From Casuarius casuarius (taxonomy: Eukaryota; Chordata; Aves; Casuariiformes; Casuariidae), in assembly GCA_003342895.1 (NCBI GenBank), contig PTFA01000082.1:1781858-1845857 (forward strand): a stretch of DNA of 64,000 nt. Direction: 5' to 3'. Of the stretch, positions 37,600-51,433 are shown piece by piece (position 1 is the first letter of the stretch; each line of letters opens with the position of its first letter). The notes beneath the pieces are model-generated. The model searched no databases, had not been told where the DNA came from, and was given only the letters and a program-made list of their open reading frames with translations. The position numbers and the translations under genes were made by a program.

Positions 37600-39172
37600 G
37601 GGAGGGAGGAGGAATGCCACAGTAAATGTGGCATCTGACAAGTGTGGTTGTTGGTATTGTAGGTACTCCACGTATGATGAGATTGCTGAAACACTGTTTC
37701 GTAGGTTGCCACCGCAAGATTTGGAGAGAGCTGCTGGCTATATGCAACTCCCACTGTAACCTCTGGGAGATGTGACTGCCTAGCACTGCTGGAAAAAAAA
37801 ACAGCAGGCTATAGACTTTTGTCTAAATGCACTCATTTCATAATCTTTTCTGGGTTTTTCCTTTCTTTGTCAAAGAACAGAATGAAATCCAAAGTTATCG
37901 GNAGTGTATGTTTGCGTTCCTTTGCCCTGATCTCACACCTATGATTGCTGTTTTAATTTAAATGTCTTGCTCATTGCATCATGCTTTTGTATGATGTTCT
38001 TGAAAAAATAATCCTGAATAAGCCAGCAGGCTGCTGTATCTCTGCTGTTCTCTGCTGCCTGCAGTTGGAGTGGCCTAGCACGGGACGGCAGTTTGTAAAT
38101 GGGGAGAGATGCTTTTGAGCAGGAACTGCAACACACAGCAGGCTGGAGGCAGCGTATTGTGGGAAGCAGGATCTGAGACATTTACTTGACTCTGAAGTTG
38201 GCTACTGCAGAGACTGAAAGCAAAGACTGCAGCACGCAGCTGATCTGCCAGTCTTCTAGTGGTGATTACTGTTTCCTGTGCACTGACAGGGATCTTGGGG
38301 AGGCCCTTATTGCAGATAATCTCCAAGGCAGTACAACTACTTACAAAGATCATTTCCAGCATACTTAGTGTACAGAACAGTCTTAGCAGCCCCTTGCTTG
38401 GGATACCTGGGAGCTAATGTTTGATCATTGGGAGTCCCCACCACAAAATTGAAGAGAGAAAAGCCAAAAAGTAGAAATCAGTTCCTGGAGATGCAACTAC
38501 TCATTTGAAGTACTCACTCCACTGTCATAGAGCAAGCAGAAAAATCTTAGTAAGAGACACTTGAACCTTTTAAGCATCATCTCTTGGCAATAATGACCTC
38601 TCATGCATATTTATGTACAGCACTTAGCTTTATAATGGCCACTTGAAAGACATTTAATTCTTTTTTGCCTAGGAATGAAGCTATGTGGAGTGTGACAAAA
38701 ATGTTCAAAGGTCCACATATTAAAATACAAAAATGATCCTGATATTTCCTGTATGCCAGCCAAAACTACCTTCAGGGAGTATATGGTTTAAGAATTTATA
38801 TACTTCTTGATTAAATGTCTGTGTGTTTGCAAGTGTGTATACATACACATAAATGTTAGTAAAACTAGGTATTTGCTACAAGACATCATTCAGGCTTTTC
38901 TGGAAGAATTTCAGACAGGTTATATGGCCTGGTTTGTTTTGTAAAACCTTTCTGTTGCACAGAACTTAATGTTATTCATTATGCACTGAAAGCAAAATCA
39001 TATGACTACCATTTCCTAAGTAACATAATTATCTTATTGATTCTTATGGGGCAAAACACTACTTTTATTGTTAATTAATACTGCCAAATCTGGTTATGCA
39101 ATTTTGGATATAGGAAGTTCAGTTTAATGTGTGTTTAGGGGGAAATAGGCTAAAAATAAATGCCTTAAATAT

Positions 39173-39204
39173 CTTTTTTCTTTCTTTCTTTCTTTCTTTC
39201 TTTC
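39173..39204. repeat. (TTTC)n microsatellite
   Basis: At least six perfect TTTC units (39181-39204) preceded by a T-rich start and followed directly by AG. It mimics a polypyrimidine tract plus splice acceptor, but no open exon-like unit with a donor follows. Confidence 0.9.
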
Positions 39205-42200
39205 AGACCATGAGTATAGCTACTTGTTTGTGTGATCTCTGTTCTTAACTGCTACAGGAAAGTATGTGATATAACCTATTATCACTTTTCATCAAGGGGA
39301 AAGAAAAACAGACAATGAAACAAAATAGTGCCCTGTGAAAAACATTTAATAAAGCTTTAACTAGCTGAACAGAAATGTGCAAGGCAGTGAAACACAATCC
39401 TGCTGTTTCAGAACCCCCCCAAATATGGAAAAATTAGAATATTTGCCCTAATTTCAGGTGTGTACACGTTCATTCTTTCTTTAAGTGGAAATATATCCGA
39501 AAATGCTTGCACAGNGGGCACATAAATAATATTTTGTCTGTCCCATGGAAAAGGCAGTATGAAAGATTCATTAGACACTAGGACATATAATGACTTCTTG
39601 ATTCTTTCAGTTCTTAGCCAGTGCTCTAATGAAATTCAAACCTGCTACATCTGCCATACCACACTGTTAATTAGTTTTCTATTTATTTAGCAGATCTAGA
39701 AGTGGAAAGCAATCTATTGCCAGTGAATTGTTTGACTTCTATGCTAAGTAGGCTGCATTCCAATCCTCTGATGTTGAAACTAGCATGAATCCAACTTTCA
39801 TCTCATTGCCATGTCAAATTAGCACCCAGCAAATTCTAGATACAAAGACTTTTTTTTTTTCCTTTGGTTTGCAAAAGACCAGTAGCTCTTGGAAGTCAAG
39901 AAAGAGAAGCCAGGCAATATTTTTGTGATCTCTCTTTTTCCCCTAACTTGCTAAAATGGATTAAATATAGGAGGTATAGAGTGGTTATGGTTTATTTAGG
40001 AAGAACATGATTTCAAACAGACTATGTTTATTATGTAAAACAAAAAAATATTGATGCATATTCTGCCAGAGTTTGAATAAAATACTACCCAGCCCAAGAA
40101 AACCCGGAATACCTTGGCAAAGTTTAGGAGATGACTTTTGCACATGCTTTGACATTTTCTATTTCTGTCTGTCTGTATCCTGTAATACACTGCAGCCTCT
40201 AAACATGGCATTCTTTATGTGACTTACTCCCATCCTGCAGTGTCAACAGACTCACTGGATTGTGAAAGTATAAAACAAAACCAGATAAAATTAGAAAAGA
40301 AATTGTTCAGAAGCTAAGCCATTAATCCTAGAATAATGCACTATGGGAGCTACAGTGTGTTAGAGTGGGGCAGCTGTGAGAATACAAACCTATACTCAAA
40401 CTTTAGAGCTGTCCTTGGACTCGGGGTTTGTCTGGAATCCAGATATGATTTTGAAGAATGTGGTTTTCAATCAGACTAGTCCTAAACAATCTGTAAAATG
40501 AGTAGATAAACAGCTGTACTGAACTTTAGTAAAGCAATGATAAAGCTGATCCCCAGCACTGCTATTCTTTGTAGAGCACCCTTGACAAAATTCTTAACAC
40601 AAGCAAGGTGTCGGTTTTGAGTAACTTACCATGTAAGTCAGAGAAACACAATTCACGGTGCAGGACAGCAGTATACAAAACCAGGGTCCAAGAGCTCATT
40701 GGTGGTAGTGTTCACAGAAGAAAAGCTCCTTTGAAGAGAGATAATAAATCTTTTTTTACTAGACCAATAGATATTTTTGGAAAAATGTTTCTGGATTGCA
40801 AGTCTGAAACAGAAATAGTGACCTTTGTGTTAAGTACTGGTTGAAAACCGATCTACGTGAGTTTAACTTTATTCTGTTAATTGATTAAATGGCTTTAGAA
40901 CCAGAGAAGAAAAGTTTTTTTAAAAATAAAGATGTGATATATTGAAAGAAAGTTCAAAGCCAGGACTTGACTCAGANAACGAGAAAAGAAAGGAGAAGAA
41001 ACATGAAGGAGACAATGTGTGAGAGAAAGTGGAATAGGAAGGGGAAAATGTGCAGAGTTTTGAAATGAAGGAACTTGATCTCAATTCAGGATAGAAAATT
41101 CATATAAAGAGTCAAAATGAGATAAGACAACCTCTTTTCTGATTGAATTTCATTGCTGTCTGTCTTTGCTCTTTTGAGGTTTGAGGGTTTTTTAAGTGAT
41201 AGATACTGTCTTGACTCTGCTATTATTTTTTTGCTGTGATCCTCTCTTGTACCTTTAGAAAAAGCAACCTACCTAAAAAAGTGATATTTCTGAGTCTGAG
41301 GGGAAAAAAAAATAGCACAGCATAGTGGCATCTGTAACTCAGATTCAGCAATGACATGAATTCCCTAGTGCTCCCTGGAAGCCTCCATTCTAACAGCTCA
41401 GTGTTTCATCGTTGTTGAAAAAAGGATTAAACTGAATGAGGCAGAGAGAATAATTTTCCTAAATTTTTTAAGAAAGTTGTTTTCCTAGGCTCCTGGCATA
41501 TTTACAAGAACTGAACAGCATTACTTAACAAAGCATTACATTAAGTGAATGTTGCATTTGTAATGGTTGGATTTTTAATAGTCAGGAGAGGGGAAGAGTA
41601 TAAAGTAGGATTTGTTAATCTTCTCCAGTGTTCATAGAGCTGAGTGGACTGAAACAAACAGCTGGGGTTTAAGAAAGAAATCTGAAAGCTAGAGTTCTAA
41701 TAATGAAGCTCTGCAATGTATAACCATGTCTTCTGGTGATTAGGAATAAATCCATGACTTTCGGGAGCCTTAAATATACATGGTCTGCAGTTTTTTCAAA
41801 TGGATAGATTATCTGCATACACATATGAAAGAACTGCTGGAAAGACTTCTGCTTATTATGAACTGCTCATAATCTTCCTGTAAGTTGCCAGGGCTGAATC
41901 TCAGCCACAGCTCCCCTTGTTTCTGCCCAGCTGGGAAAATTTGGCTTTATCATATCTGTCCCTGGGCACTCCGGGTGCATGGTACAGTATATCCTCTCTT
42001 ACTGATTCCATCTGCCCAGCACTAGTTTGGAGGAGGCAGGGAGCTCATCCTGAAAACAGAGCTGCTGTGGTGCTCCTCTTTTCTATTAAGTTATGCACTT
42101 GTTNCTTATTTTGTGCAGTAGCATAAAAAGGAGTTTGTCTAATGCCCATATGCAACCGACAGATGCTTGTGACCATGGATGTTGCATAATCAATGAATGA

Positions 42201-43170
42201 TAACTCATAATATCTTTAAATGTGCAGAAAGAAATCAGAATTTCAGCAAATTTCTGTCTTGTCTAGCTGTTCATTTTGATTGGCTACAGAAAAAACAAGC
42301 CAGTTGTGCATAAAACTCCATCTGTTGAGTAATATGTATGTGATTGGGAGGAATATTTAAAGAGATATTTGAGCAGTGTTATTGGAATAACACAGAAACT
42401 GAAGATGGAATCAAAATTCTATTTGAGAATGTACAGAGTAGGCTACAATAATCAGTATTCAATATTTAGCAAAAATATTGGTAAAAGCAATAGATCCTGT
42501 AAATACAATGTCTAATGCCTTGGAAGCAATCGTGTAAGCTGTTTAAATTATGCCTCCATTTTACAATGCTGTGTAATTTGATTATACAAACTACACCTCT
42601 AGCTCTTCCCTATGCAGATGTTGCATCAAAATGCTTCTCTCAGTATTCAGTAGAGCAAAATACAGACTTTACTGAATAGTAGAACAAAATGCAGAATATG
42701 AGGAGTTCTTTCATAACGTGATTGACATAACTCAGACTAATTGTTCTTCTGCTCTGTGATGCATAGACACAGTAATTCTGTGACAAGATTTAGCTGAGAA
42801 ACATCCAAAATATGAACTAAGATAATAAAGTATAATTTTAATTGTAGGAATGATTAAGACTCTAATAGTCACTGAAGAAACCTTCACATTTTTGGGGGGT
42901 CCAATTCAACTTTACAGAATTGTGGAACAACTCTGGTGAAACCATGTATGTGCCAGGAGAGGAACAGTAAAGGAAAGAGAGGGGAGGAGGGAAAGCAATA
43001 AGCTCTACTTTCCACAAAATAAGACTGCTGGAAATAAAATGGTGTCAGAATCACTACTTTTGTTATTACATGCCTAAAAGGTCTTCCATAGTTCAGGCAA
43101 GAAAGTTCCTTGCCCTGGCAAGCTTACAAGCTAATTTAAACCCTTGTATTTGTGTGTTTAGTACACAGGA
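39205..43170. other. Intergenic DNA with an old purine-rich repeat piece
   Basis: No gene recognised. At about 40970-41110 the purine-rich sequence includes TGCAGAGTTTTGAAATGAAG and GAACTTGATCTCAATTCAGG, which resembles the repeat at 43390-43440 and is probably a second, shorter copy of the same family. Confidence 0.45.
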
Positions 43171-44470
43171 AAATGCAAAGCTGGAGAAAGGGTGATAATG
43201 GAAATATTGTGGCATTGTTCAGGTCAAAATACATGTTCCAAGGGTATCAGCCATGAGAAAAGATAAGGGTGGAAATTACTGTGGGACAAGGGGACATGTG
43301 GAGTAGAGAAGCTGTTTAGAGCAGCACAGCTTAGGGACAGTGGCATTCAGAGAGAAGCCCGGATAATTAGGCAAGAAATAACTTATGCAGGGCCTGAAAG
43401 ACAAGAAGCAGCTTGACTTCAGCAGTGGAAAGTCAGGAGTTATGAGATAAACAAAAAGAGACATAGTAGGCCAAGAAACAGATAAGATAGTTTCAACAGC
43501 TCAGTTTCGTGTTGACCCACAATCAAGACAAGAATCCATAGAGGTATAGCTCCCCAGATAGAGAAGAAAGATTAGATTTTTAGAGATGTAAAGTCAAAAA
43601 TAACAAAATGAGACACCACTTAAGGGGAGCAAATACAGGCAGGACCTGCTTGTGCATAGTTACAGACTTCAGTATGATTATTATTTTTTTTTTTTGTAAT
43701 CAATCATTAGAAAGCATGGAGAAGTTTTAAGAGAATAGTAGGGACTTTTGTTTTACCTCACCGAAACTTAATGTGAAGGAGAAATATCCAGGAAGAGATG
43801 CTAGTAAAACAAATGGAGATAGAGATTTGGATGAAGTGAGTGTGGTTAGAAATGGAAAGCTAGAGGGGGTTCTTAAGTGTAACACAGTAGCCAGTATCAA
43901 AAAGTATATGATCATATAAAACACTGTGGAAAGATCATGGCTGATGGAAAAAAAAAATGAGGAAAAGCCTTGATGCATTTGGAAACAGTGTTCAACATGC
44001 AGTGTACGAAAAGGGAACAGAATCCAGATTGAAAGAGTGTCTCTACCAACACTAGAAGATAGAAACAAGAGGCATTACTTCTCAATTGCAAGTCTGAATT
44101 GCAGGTGAAAGGAATAAGGAAGATGTAGCAGACTAGAGAAGCCTTATAGGGAACATCTGGAGCTCAGAGGCAAAAGGAAGGTGAGAAGTTTTTTTTTAAC
44201 TTTAGGAAGCAAACTGTTCAACTGAAGGGAGCAAAATGAAGTTGGGGAAAGCTAAAAATGAGGCATATGTATTCTGGAGGTAAGTATGGTGGCATGGCTT
44301 TGGAAGATGGTAAGTAAGTGGAGGGTTAGGGTAAGGAAAACAGGAAAACTGAAGAAAATGGGAAAGTATTGTGGAGACAGGAGAAGGAATAGAAGCACTA
44401 GAAAAGGGAGGAAAAATGTCTCTTGTAGGTAAGAGAACAGGAAACACTGGATCTAGTGAATTATCTATTC
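43171..44470 (+). repeat. Purine-rich ancient interspersed repeat
   Basis: About 1.3 kb in which the + strand is dominated by A and G. The block near 43388 (GCAGGGCCTGAAAGACAAGA, then GCAGCTTGACTTCAGCAGTG, then GAAAGTCAGG) and the following GGCCAAGAAACAGATAAGAT resemble a widespread old amniote repeat that reads like GGGCTTTGAAGGTAAGGACA..GAACTTGATGCGG. I cannot name the family with certainty. The minus-strand open frame at 43727-44068 is a product of the pyrimidine-rich complement, not a gene. Confidence 0.45.
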
Positions 44471-47400
44471 AATATAATAAGCAAAGTAGTAGTGAAGGAC
44501 AGAGGGCAGCAATTGCATTTAATGGCATATCCTAATCCATATTGCACACAGTTTTATAGAGTAGAGCTGATTTAAGAACTTGCTAGTAAATGGAAACACA
44601 AGAAAAACATTCAGCTGAAAAGTTATAGGCATGATGTGCTAGGCACAACAGAGGAAGAACAGGAAGAAAGTTTCAGTGATGCAAACCAGCATGTGGTTTT
44701 CCATCAGAAAAAGTAACTTTTAAGGAAAAAGTGGGTTAACTTTTCAGGGACAAATGGTTCCCTAAAGTCTTGGGCATCATGAGCTTTGCACTCAGTGAAT
44801 GAATGAATTCTTAAAATGCCTGAAGTTACAAATTTTCTTTTCCATAGAACATGCTGTCATGCTTCTGGCATTCTGTTTATCGCATGCTTACTGTAGCCAC
44901 TCTATCCCATTTATGATTAATGTCCTTCACCACCACCCTCTGAATTCCTCTTCGGTTCATTCTGTTACTTGGTAGAGCCTTTAAAATTTCTCTACTTCCA
45001 TACTAGATTTTTGCCACTGTCAAGTCTGGCATGTGCTTAATGTTGCATACTAAATCCAATCCTTTTTTTGTTAGCTCCTGACCCCTGTGCATGCTGATGA
45101 ATGTTTTTCTCCTTGTTCCAAAAAATGCTTTCTTTTGTAGGTGATTTGGCATCCATGGCAGCAAAGTTTGCTTCTTGCTTTCTCTGGCTGCTGTTTACAC
45201 TTCCCTCTCCTTTTCCTTAGATGTATCACAGCTTCTGGTGAATAGTCGTGTTTTCTGGCAGCAAGAAAAAAAGGCCTACTTCCCATCTGCTGAGACAGAC
45301 TTTCTCTGAAAGGCAGTAAAGTCATCTCAGTGCTTTTTATATTTTGGAAGCCCTGACTAGGTCCTGAAAAATAAACAAACCAAAAAAAAACCATCTCTAC
45401 TTCTGAACCTGGGGAATGCCGTGTTCACGTTATTTTTCATTTACCTTTGAGAAATCAGAGTGTCAAGCAGCAGTGTCTTTCCTCCGAAGACTTAAAGGGC
45501 TATTGATTTTATAAATAAAATTGCCATAAATAAACACATATATTTGAAGAAGAGAGACCAGGAGTGAGAAGCACCTAAGTTAAGATTTTTTTTTCCCCTC
45601 TCTCCTCCAGTCCCCCTCCAAAGACCCTATGATGCATTGACTGCTTCTCTGTACTACAGTGGATTGAAGGGAAATACGCACATAGCCCAGCACCACATCT
45701 GAATCCGAGTTTTGCAAAAGAGCTGACTGTAGTATAAATCCACTATTGACTTTATATTAAAATATTCTTGCTTCTGAATTACAAGAAACTGGAAAAATGT
45801 AATTGTATGCTTTGCATCTTGTGAAAATAGAATAATCAAGACCTTTCACTCTCCTGCAGGAAAAAATAGTCCACCAATACTCGGAAATCATTTTGAGAAA
45901 AGCAACCAATATTGGTACAGATCCAGGTAAGCATTTTCACAGGTTGCACTCATGTGGGACTACTCATTCTCCTTTTCCTTGTTGCCAAAGAAAACAGTCT
46001 CAGAGTAAAGAGATCTCCTTGTTCTACAGCCTTGGGCTTGTTCACAGAATATTTATGGCATAATGTGAGGTTTAAGAATCAAGTCACTACTTTATTTCAC
46101 ATCCATTACTGGCTGTAGAGCCAATCTCTAACTTTTCCTGTGCTTGGGGAACTACATTGTTTCCCTGTTTCTTCTAGGACCTCTCCATGAAGGTCTCTTC
46201 TATCATTGCCTCTTAAATATAACCAGTAAGCCATTGTTCAATATACAAATCAAATGCTCCATGCTTAAATTGGAATAGAAACCTTTCTGGGAAGAGATAC
46301 TGGAACTTCATTCTTTGCAATTTTAAGGTGCCTGCATGCCTTTTTGTGGTGAAAATGGCCATAAAGGGAGTACAAGTACTTCTCTGAATGAAGCTCTAGC
46401 TAACACAAAGCGTTATTTGAAATTTCTGAGAAGGTATGCCATATATTGTTTGCTTAAGGTTTCATAAGGTGATAGCCCAAGCTGAGAACTGTTCACAGTT
46501 AAAATACTATTACCAGATAGCTACACAACAGATGGGATGATTATATATATTTTGACTTCNCCATTTCTACTTCTCAAATGTATTTTAAAAACACCTCCCC
46601 CTCCCCAAATAAAACCCAAACCCTTTATATGTGGAGGCTGGTCTTCAAATTTATTTTCTAATCCACTGCTAAGACCTAAAGCACCTAACACATTTTGCTG
46701 CTTATATAGCCTTCTATGAACTAAGATATTGACACCCAGAAGCAGTTTTTCAAGTTTCAGAGCCAATTATTCTAAAAACTAAGCCTTTGTCCTGCTTGGC
46801 TGAAGCTAAATAAACTTGAAATTCAAATATTTCATTTAAAAGAATAGTTTGTTAATTGGTGTTGAGGTTTAAATATTTGAATTTGTTTATTTCTCCTTCT
46901 CCTCTAAACTATATTTCAAAAATATTCTCCTGTTATTACAGTCTATTAAATCAGACTTATCATAAAGGAAACATTTATTGCTATCTTGAGAGATGTATAA
47001 TTAAGATTGTGTTACTGTGCATATTTTACATTAAAGTAAATGTTTCCTGCAATTTGACTTTAATCAGGTCTGAAGGGCCTTAATAAGTATTCAGCTTATT
47101 TATTTATTTCCTCTGGACTAAGGGAAAATGTAATGTAACAGTTGGTTAAGTAAGTCACCTCACTTGCCATCACTTGAGTTCTGCCCAAAACAGCAGTATT
47201 TATTCCATACGTTTGTTTCTGCAAATGTTGACAGCTGGTACTAATGGACATTGTAGATGGAGGTTGCAAGCTCTGATAAACCCAGAGGAAGTGTGGAGCA
47301 TTTGTAGCTTCCATTCTTGAAGCATGATTGGATGGTTACTTTAGTTATTTCTTGGCTACTTTACCCAATTTTGCTTGGAGCTGTAACTACTAGAAAGAAA

Positions 47401-47810
47401 GAAAAATTGCATAGGGTTTTTAAATTCCTCATTTAAAGTTGCCAGTTTACAAGCTTGTGTGGTTGTTGTTGCTCCCTCTTCGTGCACTTACTGTTGTCTT
47501 TTACTGTTGTTCTTTACCACCTTCTCTGTTTCATCTACAGCTATCACTGCTGGAGGGAAATCTTGTCTCAAGCATGCAGCCAATGGAAGACCTGTTCTCT
47601 GCCTGTGTTCTATTCTTGTGCTGTCCCTCAGCTTGGTAGTTAATTTCATCCTTGATAAATATTTTTTCCATGGGGTAATTCAAGTGATATGATATGCAGC
47701 CTGATCTTAAAGATAATCAGAAAGATGATTAACAGATAGAGACTAGCAGGAAAAAAAATACTACCTTTTTCTCAGTAAAACATTGCCAATTTTGAGTGGA
47801 GATGTGTCGA

Positions 47811-47826
47811 GATTTTTCGAAAAATC
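47811..47826. repeat. 16-bp perfect palindrome
   Basis: GATTTTTCGAAAAATC equals its own reverse complement. About one 16-bp palindrome is expected by chance in a window this size, so no function is implied. Confidence 0.8.
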
Positions 47827-50706
47827 ATTTATGAGCAAGAACAAGTTTAACTATAAAATTTCCGTCAAGTAGCCTTGTAATACGGTATTATCTTAATTCT
47901 GCTGGCAGGGAGATGCACTGTGCATAAGAGCCCTACTTTATTGTATTGTAGTATATATATTTATATATTTTAGTATATTTATACNTACACAAACATACTT
48001 GCATGGGTAATCTGAGAATTTTTCTTATCAGACTTTTCTAAATTTTGGCAAATTTTTCTTATTGTTACTCTAATTATTGTACTATATAATAACTTCAGGT
48101 TAAATCTATGAGCTTATTGCATGTAACAGGTAGTTTACACAAAACAGAAAGAGACAATTTTACCCAGTGATATCATAATCCAAATAGAAATAGCAGATAA
48201 GAAAGGAAGAAAGGAAACAGTTATTCTCCACTAATGGGGGACTTAAGGATAGAACAGTTCTCTGCTTTGCTTAGACTCACACAGGGACTACATCTGCACT
48301 AATACATTTAGCAGTGAGAGGGACTGTATCCTGGTGCCTGTACTGTTCAAGGGTTAGAACAGCCCCAGGACAGTTTTCGTGCAAGGCCAACTTGCACTTT
48401 TCCAAAGACTTCCTGGGCACAGTTTGATAGTTAGCATGGATGAAAAATCATTTCCAATAAATAGACTGCATGCAACCCCCCTGTGTTCGACAAAAGTTTC
48501 AGTTTGAGCATGCCCAGACCAGGCTGGCTGGCCTTATGTTCAGATTTTGGTTCTGGTCCTATTTAATTTATAAGACTAGATGCAGCCAGAAAGGCTGTAG
48601 CAAAATTTGACATTAAATCCAGATACCTTCTGTCTCATTACAGTGCCTTTCTAGCCTTTCTCCTCTTTTATATGACATTATTCTTAAAATCACCATAGTA
48701 AAATGACAATGGCTACATAAAAAACATTTTTTTTCCTCAGATTGATTAACATTTTGTGAAGTTTCTCTCTTGTTTTCAGCTTTCTTTATTTAATACTTGG
48801 TGAAAATCAAGAAGATAAATTAAAGAAAGCAAAAGATAACTGATTCAGAAATAAACTTTCAAAGCTTTTAAAAAGCTCCAAAATTAGATCATGTAGTTAG
48901 TACTCAATTTATGAGCATCGACATTTGGTGGAGTTACATTTATGCAAACAAATTCAGTTCACACAGTTTAGAAACACTAAATGATCTTTAGGAAGGAACA
49001 ATGCTTGAGGCTTATGTAAGCTTCCTCCATAGATTTGCTTCCTGATATTCAACAGTTCTTAAAAGAAAAATTCTCACAATTTACAATGCAAAACTCTTGA
49101 CAAACAAACAAATTAGCAATGGTTAATATTAAAAAATGGTAGAAATAGAATAGTGCTAAATTATTGTATTTCTATAAGGAATATATATTCTTGAAATAGA
49201 CACTACAGGCACCATATTAATTTGTTTTATATTCCTCTTCAAATAAGTCTGCCTGTTTTGTCTGCGTTTTTCTCATTTTTCAGCTGATCACCTTGTATTT
49301 ATAAAGCATGCAGATTCTGCAGGTAAAAATAACAAGTGATAAAACAATTCTCAGACAGACTCTGCCCCCTCCATGCCATGGAGAAATACAAACAGGAGTA
49401 AACAGAATAGGAAAAATACTCCAAAACTCTCCCAAATTCATTTTCATTCTTCCTAAGTGGCCACTGTTGATACTGGAAGCTGCTTGCCTAGAACAACTGC
49501 TAGACTCCTGAAGATTTGTGAAGAAATTTGGAATTGATTTGTATAAGAGGGAGAAATGATGGTTTGTTTTACTTCAGTAGTATCTTGTTACCTTGATGTT
49601 ACAACATTTAAGTTTTAGAGGAGTTCTGTACCTAGAGTAATATATCTTCATGGCTAGAATTTGGCTCAGGCTCCTTCACCACACCATGGAAGGCTAGTTA
49701 CCTCCGAAGAACATTTTCAGAAACTGTATTTGCCAGAGGTCCCAACANAATTTGTAGAGCGTAGATTAGGCCTATGCCTAATCTTGATATTCCGTGGGTG
49801 ATGCACAAAACCACCCATTTTCTTCATTTAGTATTAGAAGAGAATGTGTCTTTTCGGAAAATAGTTTTAGGATATCTGGTGCTAGACCACCAAGCAATTT
49901 GGTAATTGTAGCTCCAGCACTTTGTAGGCTTTGTCTGTTAGGAGCTCTGTCTACCTACCAGTAGAAATTTAGGCATTTGTGAGTACAGAAAGAGACTGAG
50001 TGACGCCTGATTTTCATGGCGTACACCTAAATCAGCTTGTTAGGTATTAGGAATACAGTAAGGAGGTACATCAAACTCCCACCCTCCAAAAATAAAATTA
50101 ATGGGAAGTGCATTTCTATTGGTTAGGTTCCCTTTCAGTTCAGTGGTTCTCATGGAGAAAACTTGCTGTGAGGATCCATTACAATCTGTGAGGTGATTCT
50201 GTTACATTAATATGGGAACAATTTGACTCCTCCCTTCAGATAGGGCGACAGACCTCCTTTAGAGTGCTGTGATTCAGTTGTAGGAAATCTCTTCCTTTTG
50301 GGGAGAAAAAAAAAACATTTGGAAAAAAACCTATGCCTATTAAGCAGACTCTGGAAATGCCAGGAAAAAAAACAAGGCTGTACCCCACTACTTTCAGGTG
50401 AAATGTGATGACACAGAATAAATGTTAGGAAAAAGGAAGATTGCTCATTTGTACATTAGCCTTAAAAAATGAATGTTGAGAGAACTTGCCTGCAACTTCC
50501 TGTGGATTTTTTTCATCCTTTAGGTGTACTGTGATTCTGAATTTGATCAGAGTTCCTTGGGCAATGGAAACTAGTCAAAAATGCAAAGTGAGTTCACCTA
50601 GCAAACAACTAAAGGGAAGCTCTTGCAGTTGTAAGTCTTGATCAGTTTGGTAATCCTGACAGCACTGTGATTTGGATCCTTATAAGCAATCAATTCCATG
50701 ACACTT

Positions 50707-50740
50707 ATTTTTTTTTTATTTTTTTTTTTTATTTATGATT
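50707..50740. repeat. T-rich simple tract
   Basis: Runs of T interrupted by single A bases over about 34 bp. Simple repeat. Confidence 0.85.
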
Positions 50741-51383
50741 TTGCACTGGGCCCTGGAGTTTAAATCCACTGTGGGACTTGTGATTTAGGAGAGAGGAATG
50801 TGCTCCTATCCTTCACAATTTTGATGCAAAACTGAATATGACAGACGATCACTAGGTAGCTTTGGTCTTGCTTTTAAGAACCCACTGAACACATTACTGG
50901 TTTACTTGTGCAATTGTATTTGTGCATTGTTCTCTTTTGGAAACAGAGGTTGTTCTAATAGGTTAGAAATCTGTGGATGCAAATGGCTTTCAGAGGAATA
51001 AAATAAGTGCTCAGCTCAGGTAACTAGCTTATGTCCTATATTCTATTTAAAGAATGTGAACTAGCTAACGTATAGATTGGAAGTCCTGCTGGTCTAGATG
51101 AGACTTTCTGGCTCCTCACAAGTAGTCTCTTTCTACATGAACTTCAGAAACTTAGGAAAAAGGCCTGTCCTTTCTGTCAAGGTGGTGAACTGATATTCAG
51201 CTGCTGGATGTATGTGTATGATATCTAGCTCAGGCTATAATGCCTTAAGCTATCTTTGTAAATTCTTGTATTTTCCTATTCCATTTCCCTTCAGGAAAAA
51301 GGCATATAATTGCTTTCCTCATCCCTAATCTGACACTCTTGTAGGCTATTACCTCTTTGTTTTGGGAATTTTTTNAAATTTTT

Positions 51384-51433
51384 TTTATATATATATAAAA
51401 TATATATATAAAATATATATATATATATTTTTC
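51384..51433. repeat. (TA)n microsatellite
   Basis: Three TA-repeat blocks separated by AAA interruptions, with an N nearby at 51375. A likely polymorphic microsatellite. Confidence 0.9.

Larger units (their letters stand above)
33818..39172. other. Intergenic DNA with simple tracts only
   Basis: No gene recognised. It holds a pyrimidine tract (35591-35626), a purine (GA)-rich run (about 37377-37401) and an A18 tract (37582-37599). Open frames are all under about 105 codons and lack domains. Confidence 0.5.
44471..51370. other. AT-rich intergenic DNA
   Basis: No gene recognised on either strand. It contains a 16-bp palindrome (47811-47826), a TA-rich run near 47950-47985 and a T-rich tract at 50707-50740. 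Open frames are short. Confidence 0.5.

Noticed and set aside
39173..39206. Apparent polypyrimidine tract plus splice acceptor
   Set aside because: It is a (TTTC)n microsatellite that happens to end in AG; no credible exon or donor follows.
43727..44068. 113-codon hydrophobic minus-strand frame
   Set aside because: The phenylalanine/leucine/serine-rich product is what the complement of a purine-rich repeat encodes; there is no real membrane-protein signature.
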